64,000 bases of DNA from assembly GCA_029204045.2 (NCBI GenBank), contig JAQNDB010000318.1, positions 1 to 64,000 of the forward strand, given 5' to 3'. The notes under the pieces are model-generated. The model was given only the letters and a program-made list of their open reading frames with translations. It did not search any database and was not told where the DNA came from. This DNA is from Tillandsia leiboldiana. Its lineage: Eukaryota > Streptophyta > Magnoliopsida > Poales > Bromeliaceae. A program made the translations under genes and the position numbers. This document shows, one piece after another, positions 46,671 to 58,216 of this stretch (within the stretch, counting starts at the first letter, position 1; every line of letters begins with the position of its first letter).

Positions 46671-48714
46671 AAGAAACCTAGTAAGAAGCCAAAGAGTAAT
46701 ATCAAAAAACAAGTTTCTAAGAAGGCTATTACAGGAAAATGTTTCCACTGTAATAGAGATGGCCATTGGAAAAGGAACTGCCCCGAATACCTTGCCAGCC
46801 TAAAGAACAAGGCAAAGGACAATCCTTCTGAAGGTAAGTCCGACCTGCTCATTATTGAAACTAGTATGTCGATATGTTCTACTACCACTTGGATAATTGA
46901 TTCTGCATGCACTTCTCACTTGTGCACCTCGATGCAGGGTTTAAAACAAAGTAGAAGGCTGAAGGAAGGGGAAATCACCCTACGAGTGGGTAATGGAGCA
47001 AAAGTTGCTGCATTAGCCGTAGGGACCTATCCTATACTATTACCGTCAGGCATAGTTTTAGAATTAAAAGATTGTCTTTATGTTCCTAATGCTAGTAGAA
47101 ACTTAATTTCTGTTTCTTCATTATCAATGATTGGTTGCAAATTTGTTTTTAAAATAAATACTTGCTTAATTTATTTGAGAAATAAATTGATAGGCTATGG
47201 AACAATGATTGACAAGTTATATCACTTACATACGGATGCAAGTGTAAATACAGTTGAGCAGGAAATGAATGCCGTAGGATCTAAAAGACCTAGAGAAGAG
47301 GTAGATCACAAGTACATGTGGCATCTTAGATTAGGTCATATCAGTGAAGATAGGATTAACAAATTGGTGAAAGATGGGCTCTTGAGCTCATTGGCTTGCG
47401 AGCCATATCCGACTTGTGAATCATGTCTTCAAGGAAAGATGACCAAATTACCCTTTATTGGACAAGGAGAAAGAGCCACTAATATACTTGCCCTGGTACA
47501 TACTGATGTATGTGGACCATTTGATGTGCAAGCCAGGGGTGGTTATGTTTACTTCATCACCTTTACTGATGATTTTTCATGGTATGGGTATGTCTACTTG
47601 ATGAGGCAAAAATCTGAAGCCTTTGAAAAGTTCAAAGAGTTTAGACATGAAGTTGAAAAACAAACTGGAAAGTTTATAAAAATTCTTCGATCAGATCGAG
47701 GAGGAGAGTACTTAAGTACAGACTTTCTAAACTACCTCAAGGAAAATGGCATTATCTCTCAATGGACTCCTCCCGGCACTCCGGAACTTAATGGAGTATC
47801 TGAACGGAGGAATCACACTTTATTAGATATGGTGTGATCCATGATGAGTTTCACTGATTTGCCTATGTCACTTTGGGGGTATGCTCTTCTCACTGCTGCA
47901 TATATTTTAAATAGAGTACCTTCCAAATCTGTTTCTACCACTCCATATGAGATTTGGTATAGTAGAAAGCCAACTCTTGGTCATCTCAAGATTTGGGGAT
48001 GTCCGGCTTTTGTTAAGAAGCTGAAGACAGACAAATTGGAAGCAAGGTCGGATAAAGGTAGATTCATTGGTTATCCCAAAGAATCATTGGGATACTATTT
48101 CTATTTTTCCCAGGATCAAAATATTATTGTGAGCCGGCACGCCTCTTTTCTTGAGAAACTATTCATTCAAGAAGGAGGTAGTGGGAGGAAAATAGAGCTC
48201 AATGAGAATGTCTCTGATGAGCAACAAATCTATAATAATCGACCAAAAATCTCTACTCAATCAGAACCATTATACATACAACCACTTCGAAGATCTAGTA
48301 GAGTTTCCCAACCTCCAGACAGATATTTAGGATTTGTCGTTGAGAAGGTAAAAGAAATGTTCTTAATGGGAGATAAAGATCATAGACATGATCCTACTAG
48401 CTATAAAGAGGCGATGTTAGACATCGACTCTGAGAGATGGAAGGAAGCTATGAAGTCTGAAATAGACTCCATGTATTCCAACAAGGTTTGGACTCTAGAG
48501 GATTTACCAGTGGGTATAGTGCCTATTGGATGTAAATGGATCTTCAAGAGAAAAATTGGTTCAGATGGAAAGGTAGAGACCTATAAAGCAAGGCTTGTGG
48601 CGAAAGGTTATAGTCAACGAAAAGGTATTGATTATCAGGAGACCTTCTCGCCAGTGGCCATGTTAAAATCCATTCGAACCTTACTAGCTATAGCTGCACA
48701 TTATGATTATGAAG
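46671..48714 (+). pseudogene. Copia element 2 knuckle, protease, integrase, RT start
   Basis: One frame with an internal stop. The zinc knuckle CFHCNRDGHWKRNC (about 46740) follows the frameshift. Protease motif IIDSACTSHLC (about 46893) has Ala where the D-S/T-G active site expects Gly. Pre-integrase HLRLGH...CESC, then integrase core: HTDVCGPF, RSDRGGEY and GVSERRN supply the D, D, E residues. TGA at 47835-47837 interrupts integrase. The frame resumes at once and runs into RT (WIFKRKIGSDGKVETYKARL) until about 48714, where roughly 8 nt appear missing. Confidence 0.88.
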
Positions 48715-49959
48715 ATGGATGTGAAAACTGCCTTCCTTAATGGATATCTTGAGGAAGACATATATATGGAATAGCCTCAAGGTTTCACCTCTAGCAATGA
48801 TAATCATAAAGTGTGCAAGCTTCAGAGATCCATATATGGATTAAAGCAAGCATCTCGGAGTTGGAACACTCGTTTTAATGATGCAATCAAATCGTTTGAT
48901 TTCAACAGAAATGAGGAAGAACCATGTGTGTACAAAAAGACTAGTGGGAGTGCTGTCACATTTCTCATATTATATGTGGATGATATACTTTTAATTGGGA
49001 ATGACATTGGGATGATGTCATCGGTCAAATTGTGGCTATCTCAGAATTTCTCCATGAAAGACTTAGGCGATGCATCATATATTTTAGGTATAAAGGTCTA
49101 TAGAGACAGGTCTAGACGGTTGCTTGGCCTATCTCAAAGAATGTACATAGAGGAAGTACTGAAGAGATTCGGTATGGAAAATTCCAAAAGAGGTCTATTA
49201 CCTCTCAGACATGGAATCTATCTTTCCAAGAAGATGTGTCCTAAAACACCTGAGGAAAGAGAATGTATGAATAGAATTCCATATGCTTCAGCTATTGGGA
49301 GTCTAATGTATGCAATGCTATGTACGAGACCTGATATCGCACAAGCTGTGAGTGTCACAAGTAGATATCAATCTAACCCGGGTATGGAACACTGGGTTGC
49401 AGTTAAAAATATCCTTAAGTATTTAAGAAGAACTAAGGATATGTGCCTAGTCTTTGGAGGTGGTGAGTTGAAGCTAGAAGGCTTCACAGATTCTGATTTT
49501 ATGTCAGATGTTGATGATAGAAAATCTACATCAGGGTATTTATTCATATGTAATGGAGGATCCATTATTTGGAAACGTTCCAAACAAGCAACGACTGTCG
49601 ATTCCACCATGGAGGCAGAATATATTGCTGCATCAGAAGCCTCAAAGGAATGTGTTTGGATCAGAAAGTTCATTGCAGAACTCGGTGTGGTTCCAGCTAT
49701 TAAGGAACCAACGCCGCTTTTCTGTGACAATAATAGCGCCATAGCATTAGCTAAGGAGCCAAGATCTCATCAGAAATCCAAGCATATTGAACGGCGATAT
49801 CATATAATCAGAGATTATATTGAAAGGAATGAAATACTCATACAAAAGGTTGCTTCTGCTGACAATGTAGCAGACCCACTAACCAAAGCACTCACTCAAC
49901 AAAAGCTGGAAGGCCATCTTGAGAAAATGGGCCTACGCTATATGGGTGATTGGTTTTAG
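48715..49959 (+). pseudogene. Copia element 2 RT and RNase H
   Basis: Resumes in another frame with MDVKTAFLNGYLEEDIYME, then an in-frame TAG at 48772-48774. Beyond it the frame is open: SIYGLKQASRSWN, catalytic YVDDILL (48973), FSMKDLGDASYILGI, and RNase H with FTDSDF, STMEAEYIAASEA, FCDNNSAIALAKEP and HIERRYHIIRDY. Natural stop at 49957-49959. RT and RNase H catalytic residues are present but cannot be joined to gag in this copy. Confidence 0.9.
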
Positions 49960-49962
49960 TGC

Positions 49963-50162
49963 AAGTGGGAGATTGTTAGTTATATGCCCTATAAGCCAAT
50001 CGGTGACACAACTATAGGGTTTGTATCTTTGTATCTTTCATTAAATTAATAAATTGGCATTTATTCATTTATATTATTGTTAAATACATATATATATGAA
50101 TCGCTCTTAGAATTAATGGTAAAAGAATCATATTTCTAAGATGTTAGGAATTTGAGACATGT
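49963..50162 (+). repeat. Polypurine tract and start of copia element 2 3' LTR
   Basis: AAGTGGGAGAT (49963-49973) precedes TGTTAGTTATATGCCC at 49974. Only 189 bp of the LTR is present before element F begins at 50163. The rest should lie beyond F, outside the window. The five bases before F are CATGT, the expected target duplication. Confidence 0.82.
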
Positions 50163-50347
50163 TGTGAGGTCCCGGAATCCCCCGCGTAGGGCTTGCTGGT
50201 TGTTGAGCAGCTTTTAGTGGCCTTTGGGAGTGTTTGTGCGCGTGGCGGGCCCGAGAATTGGATTTGTGGTGCAATTTGGGATTTAGCTTGCATCACTGGA
50301 GGCCTGCGTGGTGCGTCGTGATGGCTGCGCGCAATTTGGACACAAGT
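50163..50347 (+). repeat. LTR F, left part
   Basis: Starts TGTGAGGTCCCGG. Its GTGTTTGTGCGCGTGG and GCAATTTGGACACAAGT blocks match the reversed U3 end of the minus-strand LTR family. Cut at 50347 by solo LTR E; CAAGT at 50343-50347 is the duplicated target. Confidence 0.85.
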
Positions 50348-53300
50348 TGTCACGCCCCGGGTGTAAACCAGAACCCGGGCCCGTCCACAGATCCGCCGTG
50401 CACACGGTATTTTCCGTGTACACGAAGCGCCAGTAACCTGCTCAGATAAAAGAGATAAAATAAAAGAGCAATAAAAACAGAGCTGAACTAAAACTAATAC
50501 ATCTCAGACTGAAGCTGGAAATAAAATACAATACATCTGTATAAATGATACATCTGTCTCTCCCAGCTCACCAAAATAAATACAACCTGCTGGCAAAAGC
50601 CAGTCCCAAAGTAAAGGTACTACCGTCTGAGGAAACATGGGTACACCAACAATCCAGCTAACATGCTCATCCTGCCTCGAGATCTATCTACTCGGCCGTC
50701 CTCTCTCCTCGACCCGCCACTGTAAGCCCAGTAGCACCCGCATAAAACACTGCAAAACAAGGGAGAAGCAAAAGAGGAAAGAAGAATGGGGGTGAGACTA
50801 CTAGTAAACCAGTAGCCTCCCCTAGTGGGTAAAACCTCAACTCTGACACGCCCACTAGGTCTACCAGAGGCAAAAGGAATAAAGGTGGTATGCAACGAGT
50901 ATGACTCCTGATGAAAAGCTACCACTAGAATGCCTCTAAAAACTGAGCTAAAAGAATAGCTGAATGTATGCATCAGAATGTCAACGCCTGCCTGTCTAGA
51001 CCCAATCGATACACCAGTAAGCACTGGTACTGCCTGCTCTGCCTGCCAAATCGGGTATGCCCGCCTACCCATAACACCGATAGGAAAAGGGAGTCTCGAA
51101 GACTCGAAGCCTGTAAAAACGCACACTCCGGAGTGGCACTCGAGGGGAGCGACCCACACGAGTATAATGCCTGGGTAACAAGTACCAAATCAGCAGGACT
51201 GGATCATGACTCTGATCACGGTGGAAAACCCATCCACTAAAAGAAATCCAAATCCTCTATCCCAATCTGATGCAATAACCACTGTCCGGTCAACCGCCAA
51301 AGATCCGCGGTTGCCGCAATGCCCGGCCCTCACAGCCTGCCTGTCCCAAAGCCCACAACTGTCTGACTACACTATCCCAGTCCTTGCTCGAACCCGAGCG
51401 CACTATCCCCCGAATATAAATAAAAGAAGAGAAAAGCATGGTTTCTCCTAAGTCAATTCCAGCATGATAGTGTAGCAGAAAAAGGTGGCCTAACTAGGTG
51501 ACCATACAAGCATGCAAATGTCCCAAGATGATATAAAAATAAACAGATGTCGATAACCTTTATAATGTTAGAGCATGTATAGAACAGTATGAGAATAGTA
51601 AATATGAGATAGCCTGTGCCTGCCTATGCCACATACCCAAAGCCCACAATTATTGATTAGCCTTACCTTTTAACATGATGTTACTGTCCTACAATCATAA
51701 TCCCCAATCAAGCAAGTTCTAACAATATCTGTTTAATCACAATAAGCCTGCCATTGCCACACATAAAGTGCATTTATCCTTTTAATCAAAGAAGCTACTC
51801 AAATGCCTAGCGGGTAATCAAAAGATGGAGGGTTAACAACCACACCCATAATGACAATCCTGACCCAGGTCCGACATCCGGTCAACCACCTACTATCCGC
51901 AATAGCCGCAATACCCCAAAAGCTAAAATTCAAGCCCCGGCTACACTATGCCGATCCCTGCTCAAACCCGAGCAACAAATAGCCGCCTGCCTAAGGAATA
52001 GGGGGAAGTAGAGACAATAGGGTTCCTCCCAAGGCAGTCCCAACATATAGTGTAGCGACCAGAAATGGTCTAACTAGATATCCCTGAAATCAAGCCTATC
52101 TCCTCATGGAAGAAAGAAGGGGAGTGACAACTAGTGGTTCATCATGTGTATCAAGTAATAACACCACCTGGGTGTAATCATCATGCTAAATCATAATCCA
52201 ACCGCACATGTCCATAACCTGCTAATCACCCTCACATGAATCATCCACCTATGCCTGTCCAAAAATCCTCAAGTGGTACCCTCCCACAAGACGCCTCACA
52301 ATATCACAATATGAAAGTACATCCCCCCCTTATGCAAGGTTAAATGCTAAAACGATGTCCATGAAGCATGTATAAGTTCCAACATGTCAAGTTTCCAATA
52401 TAATGTTTTCCATATGATAGGCTCACAATTATCTAGTTAAGCATGCATGTCCATTAGGTGACCATTCAACATGTCCAATAAAGGGGATCACTCTAATATT
52501 CCTAGTGGGTATATCAGAAAAGAGGAGTAAAGCAACCACCCACCTCGAGCGCTAAACCCCGATCCCAACAGCGAAGTCCGCGCCCGGTCTCAACGATCAC
52601 CACGGTGCTGCACAAAAATACCCCAAAAGAACAAGCACAATTAATCCACCATGCTCACACCAAAATCTGTCCCAAATACAATCAGTCCACAGTTTTGCCT
52701 TTTTTCACCTGCGAGATCTGCTCGAGAAATTCCAGGAAAAATACCGTCACGATCCTCGCGACGAACCGGTCGAAACGAGTACCTGCACGTTCCCACACGA
52801 GTTTTCTACGCTGAGATCCAAAATCGACAAGAGAACTACCCCGAACAATACTTCCACCCAAAACTGTGCTACAAAGTTCTGTAAAAAGGGGTTTCTCACC
52901 TTCGGGGAAAAATTCCAGAAAATCCAAGAAAATTCAGAGAGACTCCTTGCGATGCGTAGATGCAAATTGCCTTTTGAATCACCTCAATCCGATGTCTGGT
53001 TGCGGAGATATCGCCGAAATACCGAACCGCTGTCCAAAACTCCATCACAGCAAAAGAGGTCACAAGATGATCCGAAAAACCCATGAAAACCTCGGGATGG
53101 GAAAAACCAGCAAACACGGAAAACGTAGCCCTACCTGTCGTGAAGACGATGGCGCAAGAATCGCTGAAAAAGAGTGCCGGGGTAGCTCGGGAGAGTCCGT
53201 GCACTGAAATGCGACGAAGGGAATCACAAGGGAACGAGCGTCGCGCCGCGCCGTAAAATCCAAACCTCGGAGTGTGTGCCACCACAAATCTTGGAAATCC

Positions 53301-54416
53301 TCCAGAAGATGTAGAACTCGAAGGGGAACAACTTTGCTGAAGACACCTTGGTGAGAGGAGGCTCGGAAATGGTGGAAAAAGTGAGAAGAAAGGAGCTCGG
53401 GCTGTTTAAATAGGCCTCCCAAACAAATAGCAAAATGCCATCCGGGTCCCAATTTTCGGGCGCCCGGAAGTTTCCGGGCGCGCACAGTGCGGCCCGGCCC
53501 AAGACGCGCCGTCGGACGGGATCCGCGGTCCGTCCGACCCGCCTCAGCGCCCGCCACGTGTCGCCCGAACAGGCGACAGCCCAAATCCTCCACTCCCGCT
53601 GCGCCACGCGGCCAACCCCGGGAGTCGACACGCGTCCCCGACAACAGTACCGTCGCGCCTGCGCGCCTGCCCGCGCCAGCTGCCCCTCCTGCCCGCACAG
53701 TTGACCAGCCAATAGGGAAGCGCCACGTGTCCCTGCCACTGACCGCTGCACCCGGTGCACGAGCCTCCGTAAGCCGAACCAATGGTAACCTGCCACGTGT
53801 CCACTCCGGTGCACCGTGAACCAAAACCCAACCATCATGCTCCGTAGACCGTGAGCTGTGAGCCGGCCTATGGGGTGGTGCCACGTGCCCCCGCCTTGGT
53901 GCACGACGGCCGCGTGGACCGCGCGCCTGCCCGCGCGCCCGCGCGCTGCCCGCGCCCTGTGCCGCCGCCGTTCCGCCTGCCCGAGGCCGCGCCGCCGCCC
54001 GCCGACGCTGCCCGCCGCCGCCGCCGCCGCCGGCGATCGCCGGAGTTACTGTTCCGGCGGTGAACAGTACCCGAAGCTCAGAAAAATCCAGCAGATAGTC
54101 CATCTTGACCGTTTTCGCGCGCTGAACCCGAATTTGACGTCCGCTTCGCCAAATTCCCATCCAATAAATCGCCGGAGGCTCCCGAAAAGGCATTTTCAAT
54201 CCGAATTTCGTGCCGAGTCCAAATCTGATATCCGATTTGCGCGAGAACACCTATAAACATCCGACGGGGTTCCCTGATTACCCACGTGATCCACTTTAAG
54301 CCCGGAGTCAATCACTTGTGTCCAAATTGGCGCACGAACACCGCCGACATGCCCCGTAGGCCTCCAGAAGCTGCCGGTTACACAGTAAAAGCCCTGTAGA
54401 ATTCCGGATCATCACA
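50348..54416 (-). repeat. Solo LTR E nested in LTR F
   Basis: A 4069-bp LTR of the same lineage as A-D, TGTCACGCCCCGGG ... GGATCATCACA, flanked by CAAGT at 50343-50347 and 54417-54421. No internal region is present, so it is a solo LTR left by LTR-LTR recombination. Perfect hairpin unit at 51291-51313; a decayed one near 51868. GC-rich block 53450-54060. More diverged from A-D than they are from each other, so older. All open frames are chance. Confidence 0.9.
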
Positions 54417-57400
54417 CAAGTGGTGGACTTCGGGCTTAAAAGGAGACCCCGTGGGAAATTGGAGGACCCGTCGGGTGTGTGGAAGTGGTTCCGCGCGGTT
54501 CAGATGTCAAAATTGGACTCCGGGCGAAGTTTGGATAAAAGTTTACCTCGCCGGTCGCCTTCGGGAATTTTTAGAGTTGGAATTTGGCAAATCGGACTTT
54601 AAAAATGGACCCGGCGCGAAAATCAGATCGAGTGGGCATTCGGCGAATTTTCGGACGAGAATTTGGGAAAACAGACATCGTTTTTGGATTCAGCGCGCGA
54701 AATCGCTAAGAATGGAGTATTTATTTGTTGGTTTTGGAGCCCGGTAGAATTGCGCGTTTTTCGAGGCAACGCGACACGTTTTTCGGAGTGGCAACGCGGC
54801 GCGGATCCCGAGAGTGTACGGACGCGACAGGGGCAGACGCGCCTTCGGCGCGGGTCGCGCGGGGGCCGCCACGTGGCGGGCCCCCGTTGGCGTCCGCGCG
54901 GGCGCGGGGGCACGCGCCTGTGTGGCGCGCGCGTGTCCCGCGCCTGCCGCGGGCGCGGTGTAACGCGCCCGTGTGGCGGGCGCGTTACCGCGTGCCGCGT
55001 GGCACCCGGGGCGCGTGCGTGGACCCGGTGCACGCGCCCCGGCCTTATGAGCCGGCTGGGGTGGCTCCTGATTGGGCGGTGCACCGTGCACCGATGCACC
55101 GTGACCATCTCTCTCTCCCTTTCTCTTTTTCTTCTTCTTCTTCCTCCCCGCACACGCCATTTTCTCCTCTTCTTTCCTTTTCTTCTCCAACCGAGCGAGA
55201 GGGAGAGTGAGGGAGAAGGTGGGAGGTGCGGCGTGGTGTCGTGGGCCTCGTGGAGTGCGCGGGATTTTTCCGTTGGGAGCGTTTTGGCGACGGCGGCGCA
55301 GTCGGGTAGGTCCCGTGTGTTAATTTTACGGTATTTTTTTTAGCACAGTTTTGGAGCGATATTTTGGACTGTGAATTAACCCTCTTGCTCTTGTCTGTGT
55401 TTGGGACTGTGTTCTTCTGCACCGTTTTGCGTGCGGTCCCCGACGGCGTGCTCCGTTTTGCGTGCGGACTCCGTTTTGCGTGCGGACTCCGGCATCGTGC
55501 ACCGTTTTGCGTGCAGATTCCGGCACTGTGCACCGTTTTGCGTGCGAACTCCGTTTTGCGTGCGGACTCCGGCACCGTGCATCGTTTTGCGTGCGAATTC
55601 TGGCACTGTGCACCGTTTTGCGTGCGGACTCCGTTTTTTGTGCGAATTCCGGCACTGTGCGCCGTTTTGCGTGCGGAGTCTGTTTTGCGTGTGGATTTCG
55701 ACACCGTGCTCCGTTTTGCGTGCGGACTCCGGCAGCGGACATCGTTTTGCGTGCGGATCGCGTGGAGGCCAATTGCAAGTGTCTACGAGCAATTGGTGGC
55801 ACATCGAGGTGGGTGGCCTTATCTCCAAGTTTTATGGACTGTACATTAATTCTATTGATGTAGGACTATGCATGATAGTTTATTTCCTTGTGTAGCATAC
55901 TAGATTGTTGGAATGGTTATTCCTTTTTATCATCTGTTAATACAGCTATCTTGGAACTTGACCTAGCACCCCCGTCATATGTTGCATGTGTAACCAGACC
56001 AGTAGAAAACCCTCACTTGGGCTAGGGTTAATTATGTTTAGACACCCACACTATTTTGCTATCCCTGGACATAGTGTTATCCTCGCCCGGGTAGTGGGCC
56101 GAGAGGTCGGGATTTTCTTTTAGTGTGGGATGCGTTTGCACTCGTGCTTGGGAGCAGAGTGGAGTCTGGTAGTTGTAGCGGGTTGCTTATCTGTGCCGGG
56201 AGCCGTTTGGGTACACGGTAGTCCCGGGAGGTCTAGTATCCCTGTTGCGCTGTCGTGGGAGGGAGCCGTTGAGCAGGCGGTAGTCCCGGGCCGTCGAGTA
56301 TCTTCCGGCCAGTGTTGTTGGGAACCGTTGGGGTTAACGGTGATCCCAGGTCGTTGAGTGTTGTCCGACCAGTATTGTTAGCTTGAGTTGTGGGTCGTTC
56401 CTGGCTGTGGAGTACCTCCAGCCAGTGTGCCTCGTGCTGCGAGCTGTTGGAGAGGCTAGTGTCTCGTGTTCTGTGTGAGCTGATCAGCTGAGTCGTAGAG
56501 AGTGCTCCGACTGTCGTGCAAGATATTTGGGGATCTTGAGTCCTACCGTTCTGGGAGTGAGCGTGGTTTTTGACTATAGCCTACTTATGCCAATTTGTGA
56601 TACTCTATGCCGCGCCGTTTTCCTCAGCTAGAGTCGCGTCCCTGAGATGCCACTGTGGATACGATGGGCCTGTTGAGGCAGTTTTGCGCGAGGGGTGAGT
56701 TAGTCGGGCAGGACGCCCCACGTAAATCCCGTCCTCATGGGGATGTGTGGTAGTGGGCAGGCGCGTTCCTAGTCGACAGGCGCAGGCTTGACTGGACCCT
56801 ATGAGGCAGTCAGTTCGTTTGGGTCTATTGAGCACCTTGGGTGCGAGTGGTCTCTTTTACTTTCATCTGTTCCACTTTTTGAGTATCTAGATAGCGGTAT
56901 GGTAGCTGTAGAGTAGCTCCAGCTTTTCTTGTTCAGATTTCATTGCACTGTTATCTTTTACCTCTAGTAGACTTAGTGGGCAGACCGTTGGGCTTGTTGA
57001 CGGCACCCACTGAGAACTACTGTGGGAAGTAGTTCTCACACCCGTCGTGGTGTCTTTTTCCCCAGGAACTTCTTCTCCTGTTCCTGTTGCTCCAGTTGCT
57101 GATCCTTCTGACCGAGGCGAGGGAGTCGCGAGCTAGTTCCCTACCCGTCATTGGAGTGTAGCGGTACCCTATCAGAGGAGAGCTTCAGTAGATTAGTTTA
57201 CTTCTTTTTCCTCTGTTGAGAGACCTTTGTTGTGAGGTATAGAGTTGTACTTTATTTTACAGTTTGTGAGACTGATGTAGTGAGGATATTTGTATCGAGA
57301 GTTTGTACACTGATGTATTTATTGGAGATACCTCCCCTTTTGAGTTTTGTATCAGAGGACTTTGTATACGATCGTATAGTGGGAGATGGATATGGTACTA

Positions 57401-57578
57401 TTTTCAGTTGTACAGGGTTTGGTTTTCAGTTCTTTTAGTGGTTTCTTTCAGCTCTGATATCTGTATACTGTAGTTGGTTCTTTCTGCAGGTTAGACGCTT
57501 CGTCTGTACGGCAGTTTCCGTACAGATGGCGGATCTGTTAGTGAGCCCGGGTCGCAGTTTCGACCCCGGGGCGTGACA
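54417..57578 (+). repeat. LTR F, right part (5' LTR)
   Basis: Continues LTR F after E. The start (GGTGGACTTCGGGCTT) matches the reverse of 8120-8140 in LTR A. Contains a GC-rich block (54780-55050), a pyrimidine-rich tract (55100-55200), a 31/20-bp repeat array (55421-55757), three hairpin units (56198-56225, 56261-56287, 56320-56347), and the end CCGGGGCGTGACA. A PBS follows, so this is a 5' LTR of a plus-strand element. Total LTR length without E is about 3.3 kb. Confidence 0.87.
55421..55757 (+). repeat. 31/20-bp tandem array in LTR F
   Basis: Thirteen copies of the core CGTTTTGCGTGCGGACTCC, several with a base or two changed. They sit in units of 31 bp (with CGGCACCGTGCA) or about 20 bp. 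Because unit lengths are not multiples of three and stops are rare, several overlapping frames of 130-220 codons appear; I treat these as artefacts. Confidence 0.88.
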
Positions 57579-58216
57579 GATTAGAGTGGTATCAGAGCCT
57601 AGGTTGTAGGTCGTGGTGGACTTAGAAACCCTAGGCTTGTGGTTGGATATTAGGATGACTACGTGAGAGTCGTGACTTTTAGCGAGAGTCCTGATTGAGT
57701 TTTTACCTCTCCCAAGAGACGGGATGAGTGTTTGGCATGTTTATATTCCTAAGCGATTATGTTGGCTGCCGACAACATAATACTCTGGAATGGATGACAT
57801 GTCTTAGACTTTCGCTGGATTGGGTCGTATGGTTGTTGTGTCCTGACGTTTGTTATTGTGCAGCGGATTGCGATACCCCGGAGACGTCGTGTTGTGAAGA
57901 GGACACACCCCTCACCTGATGAATACCCCACAGCGGGAGGCAGAACTATCAGAGTCGCACAGCGGAAGCGTGGTGGGCCCATAACCCATAGGTCCCAGGA
58001 TCGAAAACTTCGATAGGCTGAGCCTAGAAGAGCCTAGAATCTGTTCTTGTTTGATTGGGGTTCTAGGCACCGGTCTATCGAGATTTTCGGATTTTTGCCG
58101 CGTCAGTCGGTTCTTCTCGCCTATGAGTGGGGTGTTATTGTGGGAGCCGTTTGGGGTAACGGCGGTCCCAGCTGTGTGGGTATTTTTCCCTGGCTGAGTT
58201 ACCAGGAGGGCATTTT
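57579..58216 (+). mobile_element. Internal region of element F, 5' portion
   Basis: PBS TGGTATCAGAGCC at 57587-57599. The following 250 bp resemble the reversed PBS side of the array's internal regions (GGACTTAG, AAACCCTAGGCTT, TTATGTTGGCTGC, ACAACATAA, TTTCGCT, GATTGGGTCG). Near 57870 a Pro/Arg-rich frame without an ATG might be a decayed gag start. A hairpin unit is at 58142-58169. Interrupted at 58217 by a Sirevirus; the remainder is outside the window. Confidence 0.75.

Noticed and set aside
55326..55895. Several 130-220-codon frames over the LTR F array
   Set aside because: They translate a short tandem repeat in different frames; no start context or domain supports a gene.
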